Below are positions 1 through 6,454 of a stretch of DNA of 10,721 bases, piece by piece. Below the pieces are notes generated by a model. That model saw nothing but the letters and a program-made list of their open reading frames with translations. It made no database searches and was not told the DNA's origin. This DNA comes from Baffinella frigidus (taxonomy: Eukaryota; Cryptophyceae; Cryptomonadales; Baffinellaceae). The stretch covers positions 658,003 through 668,723 of the forward strand of contig MU646433.1 in assembly GCA_026770585.1 (NCBI GenBank). Direction: 5' to 3'. Numbering within the stretch: position 1 is the stretch's first letter; the number at the start of each line of letters is the position of its first letter. The translations under genes and the position numbers were made by a program.

Positions 1-515
1 GGGGGGGGGGGGGGCGCCCGGGAGCGTCCGTAGCCGGCGTACCCTGCCGAGAGCATCGGTGTCATTTGCCATCACGCCATCACGCCATCACGCCCTCCGC
101 CATTATATATAAACCAAAACCCCTCAAGTATTTGTAACCCGAAAACCTTAAACCCTTAACTAGGCCGTCACCACTCCTCTCGCAAGATCACCAAGTCTCC
201 CGCAACACTACACCCTGCGCGCGCCTCCAGTCGCGTCGCCGCCCTGCAGCAACCAGCCACACGCCGGACTACCAGGGGCGCCACCACGCCGCCACCACTC
301 TCTCTCCAAAAGTGGATTGTTCGTAGCTCCCTTAACAGCACCCCTCCCGCAACTCAGCGCGCTTCCTTGGCCTGCGGTGCGCCTAGACCAGGAAAGGGAT
401 GCATACCACATGTATCATCACACCATCCGTGTCCCTCTGGCCACGTCCCTCTGGCCGCCTTTCAGCAACCCGGGAGGGGTGGGGAGTGGGTGATCGGGAA
501 GAGGGGGTTGCTTAC
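1..515. other. No confident gene; short repeats and a TATA-like stretch
   Basis: The window opens with 14 consecutive G, which may be a genuine homopolymer or a contig-edge artefact. Three copies of the 8-mer CATCACGC lie at 70-93. A TATA-like stretch (TATATATAAA) lies at 104-113 and is followed by degenerate C-strand telomere-like text around 142-160. A 14-bp unit GTCCCTCTGGCCAC is tandemly duplicated at 431-458. If the exon at 516-651 is real, this region would hold its downstream intron. One possible acceptor (TCTAG at 387-383, minus strand) would give a nine-codon ending with a TGA at 354-356, but this is a guess. Confidence 0.3.
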
Positions 516-651
516 CCTGAAACTCCTCCTCAACCATCTTCTCCTCCTCCACTTCCTCCTCCGACGGTTGGGGAGGGGAGATGGGCGGCGTCATGACGAT
601 CAAAGACGCCTCCAGCTTATCCAGTGCCTGCAGGCCGAGGGACAGACCCAT
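516..651 (-). CDS. Candidate first coding exon, acidic protein of unknown function
   Basis: Reading the minus strand from the ATG at 651-649 gives 45 codons and one extra base, ending at CAGG followed by GTAAGC, a near-consensus splice donor (intron phase 1). The peptide begins with a short amphipathic segment (MGLSLGLQALDKLEASLIV). A proline-rich linker (PPISPPQP) and a strongly acidic tail (SEEEVEEEKMVEEEF) follow. Third codon positions are almost all G or C. I recognise no family. The ATG, codon bias and donor support it. Against it, the acidic tail lies in a GAG/GAA-rich stretch that could be low-complexity DNA, and the next exon is not certain. The opposite strand here gives a leucine-rich, less natural reading. 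Confidence 0.35.
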
Positions 652-836
652 CGTTTACACATCACAGGAGGGACAGACGCATCGTATCTAGAGTCAGCCA
701 TTCCCGACCACAAGTGTTACAGTCCACCCAGCTCTCCATGGTCTCTGGGGGGTTAATCCAGGCGACGTGCGCGCTCTTGCGTTGACCGATAGACACACGC
801 ATCATTCCCTGATCCCGGAAGGGACACCCGAATCGT
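636..836. repeat. Four degenerate copies of an 18-bp motif
   Basis: GAGGGACAGACCCATCGT (636-653) recurs as GAGGGACAGACGCATCGT (668-685), 17 of 18 identical. Weaker copies lie at about 788-805 and 818-836. On the minus strand the copies read as short peptides of the type TMRLSL, MMRVSI and TIRVSL, but in different frames, so a coding repeat is not shown. Confidence 0.5.
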
Positions 837-864
837 CCACTCACCACAGAGAACGATCGCACCA

Positions 865-1075
865 ATGCTCAAGCGTTGTGCTGAGAGAGGGCGAGGGCAC
901 ACGCCCGAGTGCAACAGGCGGTCTTTCGTTATGGCATTGATGCCTCCAAGGCTTGCAGACGCTGCCTTCACAGCGTTGAGAACCGAACATCCAAGGAAAC
1001 ATCGGGGCAGAAAGGTCCGGGCTGCGAAAATGTACAGGCAATGCAGAGATGGGGGGGGGTATGCGGGGCTGCAGG
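865..1075 (+). CDS. Candidate coding exon with consensus donor, basic peptide of unknown function
   Basis: An ATG at 865 opens 70 codons plus one base, ending CAGG followed by GTAAGT, the textbook eukaryotic 5' splice site (GTAAGT at 1076-1081, phase 1). The peptide is basic and cysteine-containing. It has a short hydrophobic-methionine patch (RSFVMALMPPRLADAA) near residue 20 and an Arg/Lys-rich segment (HPRKHRGRKVRAAKMYRQ) near residues 46-63. No family is recognised. The next exon was not found: what follows is a short stretch and then a long purine tract. GC content at third positions is only moderate and the opposite strand is also partly open, so the call rests mainly on the ATG plus perfect donor. 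Confidence 0.3.
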
Positions 1076-1261
1076 GTAAGTAGGACTGGAAGGGTAGTGG
1101 GGCACACCGAGTCGTACAAAGTGGAGCGCGGCACCGGGGGCGTGTGTTTCATCTGCGAGAAACGGCACCGCGTGTCAAGAACAGTCGGACATCAGTTGGG
1201 AGGCAACACACAGCACCTGTGTGGAAGCAGTGCGCGTGTCGCAGTGGGATATCTGCTTCCA

Positions 1262-1402
1262 AGAGAGAGGGAGAGCGGGAGAGGGAGAGCGGGAGCGGAA
1301 GAGAGGGAGAGGGCGAGGAAGAGAGGGAGAGGGAAAGAGGGAGAGAGGGAGAGGGAGAAAGGGAGAGGGATAGAGGGAGAGGGAGAGAGAGGGACGGGGG
1401 GG
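1262..1402 (+). repeat. Purine-only microsatellite (GAGAGG-type)
   Basis: About 140 bases are almost purely A and G on the plus strand, made of GAGAGG, GGGAGA and GGAAGA units with rare C or T interruptions. Both strands stay open across it: R/E-rich on plus, and P/S/L-rich on minus. These are composition artefacts rather than evidence of a gene. The tract is long enough to form an intramolecular triplex. Confidence 0.85.
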
Positions 1403-1710
1403 TAGGAGCGAACCACGGGCGACACCCCCACCGGGCGCACGAAGGAAGTGCTGACGCGAGGAGAAGTGGTGACGCGAGACGCCGGGGGTGAGCGCTTCCC
1501 CCCTCCCGCCTCCAACGCCTCCAGCACCCCGCCGTTCCAACCAGACTCCGCCGCGGCAGGCGAGAGGTTCTTTACACGAGTCGCGAATGTCGATGGTGCG
1601 CGGGACGTGTCATCGTCTGTCAACTTTTGGGATAAAGTTGACGTTGTTCGCGGCGCCGAGTCGCGCGGCATAGCGTTTGCTTCCACCTCCCGAAGCCGGT
1701 GTGCGTCCTG
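1403..1710. other. No gene seen
   Basis: GC-rich sequence between the purine tract and the first telomere-like block. Open frames exist on both strands, but none has a convincing start, splice site or recognisable domain. Confidence 0.4.
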
Positions 1711-1812
1711 GTTTAGGGTTTAGGATTTAGGATTCAGGGTTTAGGGTTTAGGGTTTAGGGTTTAGGGTTTAGGGTTTAGGGTTTGGGATTGAGTGTTGAG
1801 GGTTCAGGGTTT
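1711..1812 (+). repeat. Interstitial telomere-like block 1, (TTTAGGG)n
   Basis: Six perfect tandem TTTAGGG copies run from 1740 to 1781. They are flanked on both sides by degenerate units (TTTAGGA, TTCAGGG, TTTGGGA, TTGAGGG). The G-rich strand is the plus strand. The block ends in GGTTTAAACC (1808-1817), followed by AAACC-type text, so the strand sense flips briefly at its right edge. Confidence 0.95.
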
Positions 1813-2195
1813 AAACCGTAAACCAGGAACACCCCCCACGTGGCAGCTACAGTTGCTTTACATAAAATGTTCTCTCTGTCTCTATCTATCTCTCTCTCTC
1901 TCGCTGCACCGTTTCAGAGGTGTGGTTTCAACCTGCAAGTCCAAGGGGCACCCCCCACACGTTCGCGTGCCGCGGAGCAGAGTATCTTTGAGTCACCCCT
2001 CCTTCTCTATGGGCGCTTGGGCGAGGCATGACCTCTCAAGCGATGATGATATCCCTAACCTGAAGAATCCACTGTGACTAGCTTCTCGGAGACCGTGTGG
2101 GGGGTCAAGACCTCTGAATCGACGACGACAGTGCACGATCCGAGCGCGCCGTGCGTCTCAAACGACGCTCTGAAAAACAAAAACACGTGTCACAA
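1813..2195. other. No confident gene; CT microsatellite
   Basis: A pyrimidine microsatellite of CT, CTGT and CTAT units lies at about 1870-1903 and is followed by a CAG at 1915-1917. That resembles an intron 3' end, but no convincing exon follows. A weak plus-strand frame at 2074-2268 was not supported by splice sites or domains. Confidence 0.4.
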
Positions 2196-2498
2196 TCATC
2201 CCAAATTTAGCAGCCGTTCCACTCTGCTGGAACAGGGGAAGAGCGCCACACATTCGGACCTTGGGTAAAGAGATTTGCTACCGTGGACCGCGGGGGAGCA
2301 CTTGCCTTGAGAAATGATCAGTTCTGACAGGAGGAATCGAGACATTTCAAGTACACGTGAAAATAGATAGCGCCACGGAAAGGCATTTGCATGCAATTCT
2401 GGTACGCCTCGGAAACGAGCATTAACCACAAGACGCAGGGCGGACCGACGAATGTACGGAGGCGGGCTCGTCTTAAGGATCACAGACTTTTCGATCAC
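2196..2498 (-). CDS. Open frame of 100 codons, unknown
   Basis: A minus-strand frame opens after a stop near 2500 and ends at a TGA at 2196-2198. The first in-frame ATG is well inside the frame, so a start cannot be assigned; it could be an exon. The peptide is mixed hydrophobic and basic, with a natural-looking central segment (AFPWRYLFSRVLEMSRFLLS). No domain is recognised. Immediately upstream on this strand is the 23-bp tandem duplication at 2499-2544. Local GC is near 50 %, where a 100-codon frame is only mildly surprising. Confidence 0.2.
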   Translation of the reverse strand: MIEKSVILKTSPPPYIRRSALRLVVNARFRGVPELHANAFPWRYLFSRVLEMSRFLLSELIISQGKCSPAVHGSKSLYPRSECVALFPCSSRVERLLNLG

Positions 2499-2544
2499 TC
2501 TCTAGGCTTGGGAGTAACAAATTTCTAGGCTTGGGAGTAACAAA
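2499..2544. repeat. 23-bp tandem duplication
   Basis: TCTAGGCTTGGGAGTAACAAA occurs at 2501-2521 and again at 2524-2544, a perfect 21-base match with period 23. A lysine-codon-like AAGAAG-rich stretch follows at 2545-2575. Confidence 0.9.
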
Positions 2545-2795
2545 GAAGAAGCAGAAAAATAAGAAGAAGCAGCAGCGGGGTGGGCAGCACCTTGCGATTT
2601 GAATAAACGAGTAGATTCCATTGCGGCGCACGCCCAGGGTCAGCACCTGCGCTCGGGGACACTGTCTATCACCAAGGGGGGCCTCACCACGCCTCAACTA
2701 TCGTTGCGTTATCAGTACGGGGGTGATAACGTACCAGCTTGAGACCCTCAGAAGCAGGAGACAGTGGTCGTAGCGGGGTGCAACGTCATTGTTAT
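2545..2795. other. No gene seen
   Basis: Mixed-composition sequence between the tandem duplication and the candidate exon at 2796-2912. I see no supported frame, RNA gene or repeat in it, apart from the purine-rich AAGAAG stretch at its left edge. Confidence 0.3.
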
Positions 2796-2912
2796 TCAGC
2801 GTAAGAACAGTAGTGGGGGGGTGACCGGATCAGCGCCCGGGCCGCCGTCGATCGCGTCAATCAGGTCCTTGTCAGAGAGTGCAGCGGCGTCGCGCCCCCC
2901 CACGGACGCCAC
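2796..2912 (-). CDS. Candidate terminal exon, 38 residues, unknown
   Basis: On the minus strand a CAG at 2915-2913 is followed by 38 codons and a TGA at 2798-2796. The middle of the peptide is helix-like and acidic (AAALSDKDLIDAIDGGPGAD). The first half of this exon is duplicated at 3000-3052 with one base of indel, so the second copy loses the frame (it would read AAALSDQDN). This suggests a decaying or recently duplicated exon. The acceptor has only a weak pyrimidine tract, and no upstream exon was identified. Confidence 0.22.
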   Translation of the reverse strand: MASVGGRDAAALSDKDLIDAIDGGPGADPVTPPLLFLR

Positions 2913-3052
2913 CTGCATCCGGCAACACGGTTTCTTCTTTTAGAATCTCGCAACGCAAATTACTACACGATTGGGTTATGCTGGTAAAAGTAAAGCGTTG
3001 TCCTGGTCGGAGAGGGCTGCGGCGCCGCGCCCTCCCCACGGATACCACCTGC
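2865..3052. repeat. Direct duplication of about 52 bp
   Basis: 2865-2916 and 3000-3052 are the same module, roughly 83 % identical by my count, with one indel. Both start GTCCT and end CCACCTGC. On the minus strand each copy begins GCAGGTGG, so the two copies place AG/GT junctions 136 bases apart. Confidence 0.75.
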
Positions 3053-3110
3053 CCCGCGCACCCTACACCTCTGTCCGGGGCGCGTTCGGGTGCTGATACA
3101 TAGCTCTGCC

Positions 3111-3419
3111 TCACTCGGGCTGACCGACTATTCCCAGGTTGACATGCTGAGTTTGCAGCATGAATTCGTCAACTTTGACGCGGAAAACAGCCCGGGCTCC
3201 CAAAATCGATGAGCCCAAACATACTGAGCCAGAGCTATGGTATGCAACCAACACGCATTTCCCGGAGGTTGCGGCTTTCTGGGAATGGGCGGCGTCCGGA
3301 TGCTGATACGTCATCACCCCGCATTTCCTCCCTCGGGTGCGGGATTCTGGAAATGGGGAAACGACCTCGTCGCCGACATGGAGGCTTCCGAGGCGGAAGT
3401 GGTGGTCGGGATCAACCAC
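3111..3419 (-). CDS. Open frame with a module shared with the neighbouring 350-codon frame
   Basis: A minus-strand frame of 102 codons ends with TGA at 3111-3113. Residues about 10-52 (RLGSLHVGDEVVSPFPESR through QKAATSGK) match the C-terminal part of the upstream frame (3508-4557). The signature is VVV, then RLGSLxVGDEVVSPxP, then GVxTYQHPDAA. The VVV segment is offset by exactly one codon, so the difference between copies is in frame. The remaining 50 residues are unique and end with VKVDEFMLQTQHVNLGIVG. The VGDEVVS start is reminiscent of small beta-barrel modules, but I do not assign a family. The plus strand is also open across the shared part, so the strand is probable rather than proven. 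Confidence 0.35.
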   Translation of the reverse strand: MVDPDHHFRLGSLHVGDEVVSPFPESRTRGRKCGVMTYQHPDAAHSQKAATSGKCVLVAYHSSGSVCLGSSILGARAVFRVKVDEFMLQTQHVNLGIVGQPE

Positions 3420-3679
3420 AACACGCTTGGAACCTTAATCTAGCGAAGTGCGTGACCCAATTTGCACCAGGAAAAACCTTAGCATTAATTATCTCGAGAC
3501 AGGTTGGCTACTGATGAAATGTTGGTAGTCCGCCGTGTGGTTTCCCCGCGGTTGCGGCTTTCTGGAAGTTGGCGGCGTCCGGATGTTGATACGTCACCAC
3601 CCCGCATTTCCCCCCTCGGGAGCGGGTGTCTGGAGATGGGGAAACAACCTCGTCGCCAACTTGGAGGCTTCCGAGGCGG
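3258..3679. repeat. 139-bp direct duplication
   Basis: 3258-3396 and 3541-3679 are the same length and about 89 % identical by my count, with no net indel. In the codon-aligned frames of either strand the differences are mostly at outer codon positions and rarely at the middle base. The intervening 144 bases are unrelated to either copy. Confidence 0.9.
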
Positions 3680-4557
3680 CGCGTCTTCTCGTTCATCCCA
3701 ACCACCACGGGCACCATGTGTCTTCTCGTCAGCGCCAGCCCCAGCTGCCCGTCCCCCCCCTCCTTCCCCGCCCCCCCCCCTTCCCGCGCAAGCGTGAGCA
3801 CCTTCCGCGGAGGCGCCTGGGGGCTCGGCACCCCAGCGCTTGACGTCGACTGGAAAGCGACTGCCGCTGGGGAGACGATAGAGGTGGACAGCAATGCTAC
3901 TGCCGGTGGGGAGGCGCTCGATGTCGACAGCGAAGCGTATGCCGGTGGGGAGGTGTTCGACGTGGACAGGAAATTGACTGCCGGTGGGGAGACGCTCGAC
4001 GCCGACAGCAACGATCCGACCGCATCCCCGTCAGCGCGCGGCATGTGGGGGGAAGACTGTCCCTCGGACCCGGCAAACGCCAGGGGCGACGCCGCGGGGT
4101 GCTCCCCCTCGCGCGCGGCTACCCCGCCCCCCCCCTCCTCCTCCTGCTCCCCGGGCGCCCCGGGTGGGGGGGGCGCCCCGGGCGGCGGGGCACGCAGGTG
4201 CGAGGCGGATGAGGAGGGTGGATGCCGGAGCCACGGGGGCACGGCCGCCGTGGACGCCGCCAATGGCTCCAACGCCGTGGACGCTGGCAATGGCTCCAAG
4301 GACGCTCCAACCACCGAGGCGTCGTTGCCCGCCGCGGGCGTGTTCGCTGGGATGTTGTGGTGTTGCTCGGGGGTGGTTGCTGCGCGGGGCTCGTCGAGAG
4401 AGTGGTGCGCGACGTCGCTGAGGATCGCCGGGGGAGAGAACGTGGCGCTGCTCCTTCCCGCGGACGCGTTGTGGTTCGGGCCCCGAGGGGTGGATGAGCG
4501 CACTTGAATCACCTGGCAAGGGGATGGGTGATGAGCGTGCCTTGGGGTATGCGTCAC
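3508..4557 (-). CDS. GC-rich open frame, about 349 codons, Pro/Ser/Ala-rich protein with a C-terminal repeat module
   Basis: This is the longest frame in the window. The left limit is a TAG at 3508-3510. The true 5' end is unknown: the frame opens with no early ATG, and a pyrimidine-rich CCTTGCCAG near 4514-4522 could be a splice acceptor. Order of parts, N to C: a His/Ser-rich segment, Ala/Pro/Gly-rich linkers (residues about 60-150), four 13-residue repeats of the form SPPAVxxLSTSxx (residues about 190-245), a Gly-rich linker, then the module LGSLQVGDEVVSPSPD. That module also occurs in the frame at 3111-3419. Third positions are strongly G/C. The plus strand is open for 294 codons over the same stretch, because minus and plus frames share third positions. 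The shared C-terminal module and its in-frame one-codon offset favour the minus strand. Confidence 0.4.
   Translation of the reverse strand: MTHTPRHAHHPSPCQVIQVRSSTPRGPNHNASAGRSSATFSPPAILSDVAHHSLDEPRAATTPEQHHNIPANTPAAGNDASVVGASLEPLPASTALEPLAASTAAVPPWLRHPPSSSASHLRAPPPGAPPPPGAPGEQEEEGGGGVAAREGEHPAASPLAFAGSEGQSSPHMPRADGDAVGSLLSASSVSPPAVNFLSTSNTSPPAYASLSTSSASPPAVALLSTSIVSPAAVAFQSTSSAGVPSPQAPPRKVLTLAREGGGAGKEGGDGQLGLALTRRHMVPVVVGMNEKTRRLGSLQVGDEVVSPSPDTRSRGGKCGVVTYQHPDAANFQKAATAGKPHGGLPTFHQ
3838..4010. repeat. 39-bp minisatellite, four and a half copies
   Basis: Units of 39 bases centred on GCCGGTGGGGAGRCG followed by TCGAYGTSGACAG are repeated head to tail with no change of period. In the minus frame each codes for SPPAVxxLSTSxx; in one plus frame each codes for xDVDxxxTAGGEx. 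Variation between units is mainly at bases that are third positions in both frames. Confidence 0.9.
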
Positions 4558-4580
4558 CCCTCTGGCGATCGGATTGGGGT

Positions 4581-4694
4581 TGATGGTTTACGAGGGTTCA
4601 GGATTTAGAAGGTTTATGGGTGTAGGGTTCATGAGGGTTTAGGGTTCAGGAGGGTTTAGGGTTGAGGTTTTAGGGTTGGGGGTTGAGGGTTGAG
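4581..4694 (+). repeat. Interstitial telomere-like block 2, degenerate
   Basis: GGGTTTAGGGTTCAGG, GGTTTATGGG, GTTTTAGGGTT and GGGTTGAGG variants are spaced by a few extra bases. There is no long perfect run. The G-rich strand is the plus strand, as in the other two blocks. It borders the 5' side of the 350-codon minus-strand frame. Confidence 0.85.
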
Positions 4695-5015
4695 GATCGC
4701 ACCCGGGGAACTCCCCCAACTGACGGGGACCAGGGCTGCTTGTCTGGCGACTGACCACCCTCGACTGCCTCCTGCGAGTGAGGATACTCATCGTCACGCG
4801 AAACACGCATTTTGACCATCGTCAACCGCGAAACTGTCGGGACGTTGCCGAGTGGGAACGGGGTTTGCATCGTGAAAGGCGTTGGACGAGGATGATGATC
4901 TCATTCCGGAACCCAACATAATCTGGTGTGTATCTCAGGGCTTCCAACGCCGACCATACGGGTGGATATGCTATGTCAGGCATAAAACCAAGGTGTAACA
5001 TAGCATATATCGACT
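4695..5015. other. No confident gene; hairpin at 4966-5008
   Basis: A minus-strand frame with a real ATG (4870-4868) runs about 60 codons into the telomere-like block and stops there; I do not support it as a gene. The perfect 11-bp inverted repeat ATATGCTATGT / ACATAGCATAT at 4966-4976 and 4998-5008 (21-nt loop) lies just beyond the stop codon of the minus-strand exon at 5016-5174. Confidence 0.5.
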
Positions 5016-5392
5016 TTAAAAGTCTTTGTAAATCACAGATTCTGTTATGTTCCGAGATGAGATCGACCCAGCAGAAAGTCGCTGCTCGAAACCGTTGAAG
5101 GCACCCCCTCTATCCCCTTCCACTCTGCCACCCGAGTATTGCCATTTCCACCGTGCGGAACGACTGGGCCAGGTCTGTGATTGTAAAGTCAACACATAGC
5201 CATACAGTCAACAAAGAGCTCTGTCTTTCTCCCGCGCGCTCTCGCTCACCTCCAAGTTAGTCTCCAGCTGGAGATCGTGGCCGAGCAATGCTGGGCCTCC
5301 AGGGTCGGACCCGACGCGATGGAAGTCGCTCAGCTTCCACCCCTCCACCCCCCCCGCGCGCGCCAGAATAGGGTCGTCGCCCCCCCCTCCAT
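5016..5392 (-). CDS. Candidate last two exons of a spliced gene, unknown function
   Basis: On the minus strand the stretch 5392-5250 is open and ends GGAG followed by GTGAGC. A 75-nt candidate intron (5249-5175) ends in TTGACTTTACAATCACAG, with a plausible TTGAC branch site. It is phase 0, and the joined frame continues for 52 codons to a TAA at 5018-5016. Exon 1 carries EGWKLSDFHRVGSDPGGPAL and HDLQLETNLE. Exon 2 starts TWPSRSARWKWQYSGGR and ends ITESVIYKDF. No family is recognised. Upstream, a pyrimidine tract (CTCA followed by 11 C) precedes several possible acceptors near 5393-5415. An ATG-started minus frame at 5627-5445 could supply the preceding exon, but phases fit only with some choices. 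Third-position GC is not distinctive and the plus strand is partly open, so this is a model, not a certainty. Confidence 0.35.
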
Positions 5393-5627
5393 CTGCGGAG
5401 TAGCTTCGGCTGCTTCGAGGGAGGGGGGGGGGGTGAGAAATAGGCTAGCACAGTGTGCTTCGAGGTTGGGAGGTGGCTGCCCTGTCGTGAAGGCTGTCTT
5501 CAAAGAAATGAATCCTGTTCAGGTACCGCCGCGGCAGTGAAGCGTGTTTCTGCGTATCTCTCACTGCTCTGCCTGGCGGCTTCCACACCCTGCGCTGGCA
5601 AATCAAAATTCCATTCTGCACACACAT

Positions 5628-5667
5628 GTCTACATGCAGAAACCCTCTGGAGCAGCCTGAGAGCCTG
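5628..5667. other. Linker between candidate exons and heptamer array
   Basis: Short AT-moderate stretch. If 5445-5627 is part of a minus-strand gene, this would be its upstream intron or leader. Nothing else is visible. Confidence 0.3.
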
Positions 5668-5737
5668 TTTCTGGTTTCTGGTTTCTGGTTTCTGGTTTCT
5701 GATTTCTGGTTGTTGGTTTCAGGTTCAAGGTTTCAGG
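5668..5737 (+). repeat. Heptamer array (TTTCTGG)n, variant of the telomere-like repeat
   Basis: Ten consecutive period-7 units are present: TTTCTGG four times, TTTCTGA, TTTCTGG, TTGTTGG, TTTCAGG, TTCAAGG, TTTCAGG. The period, the TTT start and the GG end match TTTAGGG. The TTTCAGG units also occur inside telomere-like block 3. Confidence 0.9.
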
Positions 5738-5756
5738 TCGAGGTTTCAACAGGGAA

Positions 5757-6128
5757 GTTGGCGCGGCACCTGAACCCACTTGCTTCCTCCGGATGCTCTT
5801 CCATCTTGCTCCCCCGCGCACCTTCCGCCGCCCCCTCCGCAGCTTCCACTTTCTGTCGCATCCCGCCCAGGACCTGTGAAGGTTGAGGCGTCGATGTGCT
5901 CGCCTCAGGAGATGTGGGCATGTGCACTGGACCTTGAGGGGGCTTTGGACAAGACCTTCATGCCCCAAGAGTGTTTGCAGGCTCAGAGAGAGAGAGGGCG
6001 CGAGAGAGAGAGAGAGAGCGAGCGAGAGAGAGAGAGAGAGAGGGCGCGAGAGAGAGATAGAGGGCGCGAGAGAGAGAGAGTTTGTGTCCGCAGGCTCATG
6101 GTTCAATGCCGGGGAATGACGGTCGTGT
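5757..6128 (+). other. Possible plus-strand exon followed by a GA microsatellite
   Basis: A pyrimidine-rich stretch ending CATCCCGCCCAG at 5870 resembles a 3' splice site. After it, one plus frame reads PVKVEASMCSPQEMWACALD then LEGALDKTFMPQECLQAQ before running into (GA)n at about 5986-6083. The sequence GCAGGCTCA occurs on both sides of the microsatellite (5976-5984 and 6090-6098), preceded each time by a GAGT-TTTG-like stretch. No donor was found, so the exon is tentative. Confidence 0.22.
5986..6083 (+). repeat. (GA)n microsatellite
   Basis: Nearly continuous GA dinucleotides, interrupted by GGGCGC and AGCGAGC. It forces Arg/Glu or Ser/Leu repeats in all frames and makes the 268-codon minus-strand frame across it uninformative. 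Confidence 0.9.
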
Positions 6129-6449
6129 GTGACCGTATGCAGCAGCCTCCAAGTGACAGCTGTTCGAACCGCAGGGGTGTGGCTCACCGTTCCGAATCCC
6201 ACACGGGTGGTTGAGAAGGCTTTTGTATCACTCAACGCAACGCTTACGGGCCTACCTATCACCTGTATCGAGAGTAAGAAAGAACAAGCAGAAGGGGAAG
6301 ACAGCGGCAGTACCACAGGGCCCATAGGAGTGCTCGCTTTCGGAACAGGCGGATTGCGCGGCGGAGGCTCGGGCGATGTTTTCAGGGATCCAGCTGGCGC
6401 CGCGAAGAGGGCATCGCCCCCCTGTGTGGGGTACATCGTTAGAATGTAG
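6129..6449 (+). CDS. Open frame of 106 codons; strand undecided
   Basis: The plus frame ends at a TAG at 6447-6449 and reads like a protein, including VWLTVPNPTRVVEKAFVSLN, GLPITCIESKKEQAEGE and GDVFRDPAGAAKRASPP. There is no ATG at its start, so it would have to be a terminal exon. The same DNA is open on the minus strand in two frames. One (6506-6252) contains KVDPDQLVLNKQLIRLHSND and is equally natural. The other (6436-5630) starts with an ATG and becomes low-complexity. I cannot decide between them by eye; at most one is likely real. No domain is recognised in any. Confidence 0.22.
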   Translation: MTVCSSLQVTAVRTAGVWLTVPNPTRVVEKAFVSLNATLTGLPITCIESKKEQAEGEDSGSTTGPIGVLAFGTGGLRGGGSGDVFRDPAGAAKRASPPCVGYIVRM

Positions 6450-6454
6450 CCGGA

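Noticed and set aside
1-14. Run of 14 G as a telomeric overhang or regulatory element
   Set aside because: It sits exactly at the window edge without telomere repeats. Homopolymers of G or C recur across the window and may partly be sequencing or assembly artefacts.
1711-1812. Telomere-like array as a CRISPR array or a true chromosome end
   Set aside because: Units are 7 bp with no spacers, so it is not CRISPR. Unrelated sequence continues on both sides, so it is internal.
1808-1826. Head-to-head telomere fusion at GGTTTAAACC
   Set aside because: Only about two degenerate C-strand units follow. That is too short to distinguish from a chance palindrome.
3626-4507. Plus-strand open frame of 293 codons
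   Set aside because: It shares third positions with the longer minus-strand frame. Its openness follows from GC bias, and the duplicated module favours the minus strand. Not excluded without transcript data.
5261-5274. Perfect 14-bp palindrome TCTCCAGCTGGAGA as an operator site
   Set aside because: It lies inside a candidate exon and there is no sign of prokaryotic regulation here. Single palindromes of this size are expected occasionally in 10 kb.
5630-6436. Minus-strand open frame of 268 codons with an ATG
   Set aside because: Most of it is translated GA microsatellite and the TTTCTGG array (Ser/Leu and Lys/Pro/Glu/Thr repeats). Only its first 60-90 codons could be coding, and two other frames compete there.
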